Shown here: piece by piece, positions 63,337 through 64,000 of the stretch
Layout: each line of letters opens with the position of its first letter
Position numbering within the stretch: the first letter of the stretch is position 1
Source of the DNA: Dankookia rubra
GTDB taxonomy: Bacteria; Pseudomonadota; Alphaproteobacteria; Acetobacterales; Acetobacteraceae
NCBI RefSeq assembly: GCF_004355005.1
Contig: NZ_SMSJ01000018.1
Span: forward strand, 1 to 64,000
Direction of reading: 5' to 3'
Length of the DNA stretch: 64,000 nt
Notes under the pieces: generated by a model
Databases searched by the model: none
What the model was told of the DNA's origin: nothing
The model's input: the letters and a program-made list of their open reading frames with translations, nothing else
Position numbers and translations under genes: made by a program

Positions 63337-64000
63337 ATGCTGCACCGCCCCACCCGCCGTCCACAGTTCTTCTACACCACCGCCCCGCTGCCCTGCCCCT
63401 ACCTGGCGGGCCGGACGGAGCGGAAGATCGTGACCGAGCTGACCGGCCCGGATGCGGAGGCGCTGCACGACCGGCTGTCGCGCGCCGGCTTCCGGCGCAG
63501 CCACAACATCGCCTATTCGCCGGTCTGCCCCGGCTGCGCCGCCTGCATCCCGATCCGTATCCTGGTCCCGCAGTTCGAGCCCAACCGGGCGCACCGCAAG
63601 CTGAACAAGATCAACGCCGACGTCGCCGGCTTCGAGATGCCGGCGCGCGCCACGGCCGAGCAGTTCCAGCTTTTCCAGCGCTACCAGCAGGCCCGGCACG
63701 GCGACGGCGACATGGCGGCTATGGGCTTCTACGACTACCGGGCGATGGTCGAGGACACCCCGATCACCACCGGCATGATCGAGTTCCGCGACGGCCAGGA
63801 CCGGTTGCTGGGCGCCTGCCTGACCGATTGGCTGAGCGACGGGCTTTCGGCGGTCTATTCCTTCTTCGACCCGGCCGAGGCGCGGCGCAGCCTGGGCTCC
63901 TGGGCCATCCTCTGGCTGGTCGCGCGGGCCCGGGCGCTGGGGCTGCCTTACGTCTACTTGGGCTACTGGGTGCCGGAGAGCCGGAAGATGTCCTACAAGT
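63337..64000 (+). CDS. bpt: Aspartate/glutamate leucyltransferase Bpt (arginyltransferase family), 3' end outside window
   Basis: 221 codons to the window edge (the family is about 240-260). It adds leucine (or arginine) to N-terminal Asp/Glu of proteins for the N-degron pathway. Motifs: RRPQFFYTTAPLPCPYLAGR, SHNIAYSPVCPGCAACIPIR (Cys cluster), LVPQFEPNRAHRKLNKINAD, ACLTDWLSDGLSAVYSFFDP, SLGSWAILWLVARARALGLP and YVYLGYWVPESRKMSYK. It starts 84 bases after the penicillin acylase gene on the same strand. Confidence 0.94.
   Translation, partial: MLHRPTRRPQFFYTTAPLPCPYLAGRTERKIVTELTGPDAEALHDRLSRAGFRRSHNIAYSPVCPGCAACIPIRILVPQFEPNRAHRKLNKINADVAGFEMPARATAEQFQLFQRYQQARHGDGDMAAMGFYDYRAMVEDTPITTGMIEFRDGQDRLLGACLTDWLSDGLSAVYSFFDPAEARRSLGSWAILWLVARARALGLPYVYLGYWVPESRKMSYK

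Overview
The window is a chromosomal stretch of a very GC-rich alphaproteobacterium. Gene content points to Acetobacteraceae, Roseomonas-like: two Bug/TctC-type periplasmic binding proteins, the block UQCC chaperone-yceD-rpmF-plsX-fabH, the block glyA-nrdR-rib genes-nusB-thiL, a ubiquinol-cytochrome c chaperone, a metal-cysteine-free HemB, and RibB fused to a degenerate RibA domain. I see no rRNA, tRNA, CRISPR array, transposase or prophage. The assignment is inferred from gene families, not from a search.

Layout. 1-11.4 kb: end of an unknown gene, inorganic pyrophosphatase, a DUF445 membrane protein, a VapBC toxin-antitoxin pair, a luciferase-like oxidoreductase, a Bug protein, two tandem paralogous small membrane proteins, L-lactate permease, a decayed glycosyltransferase-like gene, a four-EF-hand secreted protein, and an NfeD/SPFH pair. 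11.5-20 kb: an SDR, a MaoC dehydratase, a frameshifted histidine kinase, hldE, fusA, a secreted LVIVD-type protein and WrbA. 20-25 kb: arylamine N-acetyltransferase and a loose purine-catabolism neighbourhood (HIU hydrolase, a carbamoylase/allantoate-type amidase, RidA, HpxZ-like). 25-34.7 kb: a GH1-like enzyme, folE, merR-ihfA, a FIST plus GGDEF-EAL pair, then fabH-plsX-rpmF-yceD-UQCC chaperone. 34.8-45.2 kb: bamE, thiL-nusB-ribH-ribB-ribE-ribD, an inserted Bug protein and epoxide-hydrolase-like gene, then nrdR-glyA-rpiB. 45.4-52 kb: a frameshifted acyltransferase, an O-acetylhomoserine sulfhydrylase type enzyme, hemB, an SDR and two alpha/beta hydrolases. 52-59 kb: a malonate cluster (class III CoA-transferase, MatC-like carrier, malonyl-CoA decarboxylase, divergent GntR regulator) followed by an aldehyde dehydrogenase and small secreted or membrane proteins. 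59.7-64 kb: zinc alcohol dehydrogenase, a penicillin-acylase family protein and the start of bpt.

How it fits together. The housekeeping blocks cover lipid, riboflavin, one-carbon, thiamine and heme biosynthesis. Between them lie accessory genes, several of which are decaying: a histidine kinase and an acyltransferase each with one base missing, and a glycosyltransferase-like and a FIST gene that seem to have lost their middle portions.

The points most worth a second look are these. (i) A family of composite intergenic repeats made of two GGGGGAGAATACCTTCTCCCCC-like palindromes around a conserved spacer. (ii) A perfect 19-bp inverted repeat that would bury the Shine-Dalgarno and start codon of the FIST/GGDEF-EAL pair. 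(iii) A malonate cluster in which a CoA-transferase stands where malonyl-CoA synthetase is normally found. (iv) Two genes, vapC and a small membrane protein, that appear to start at CTG.
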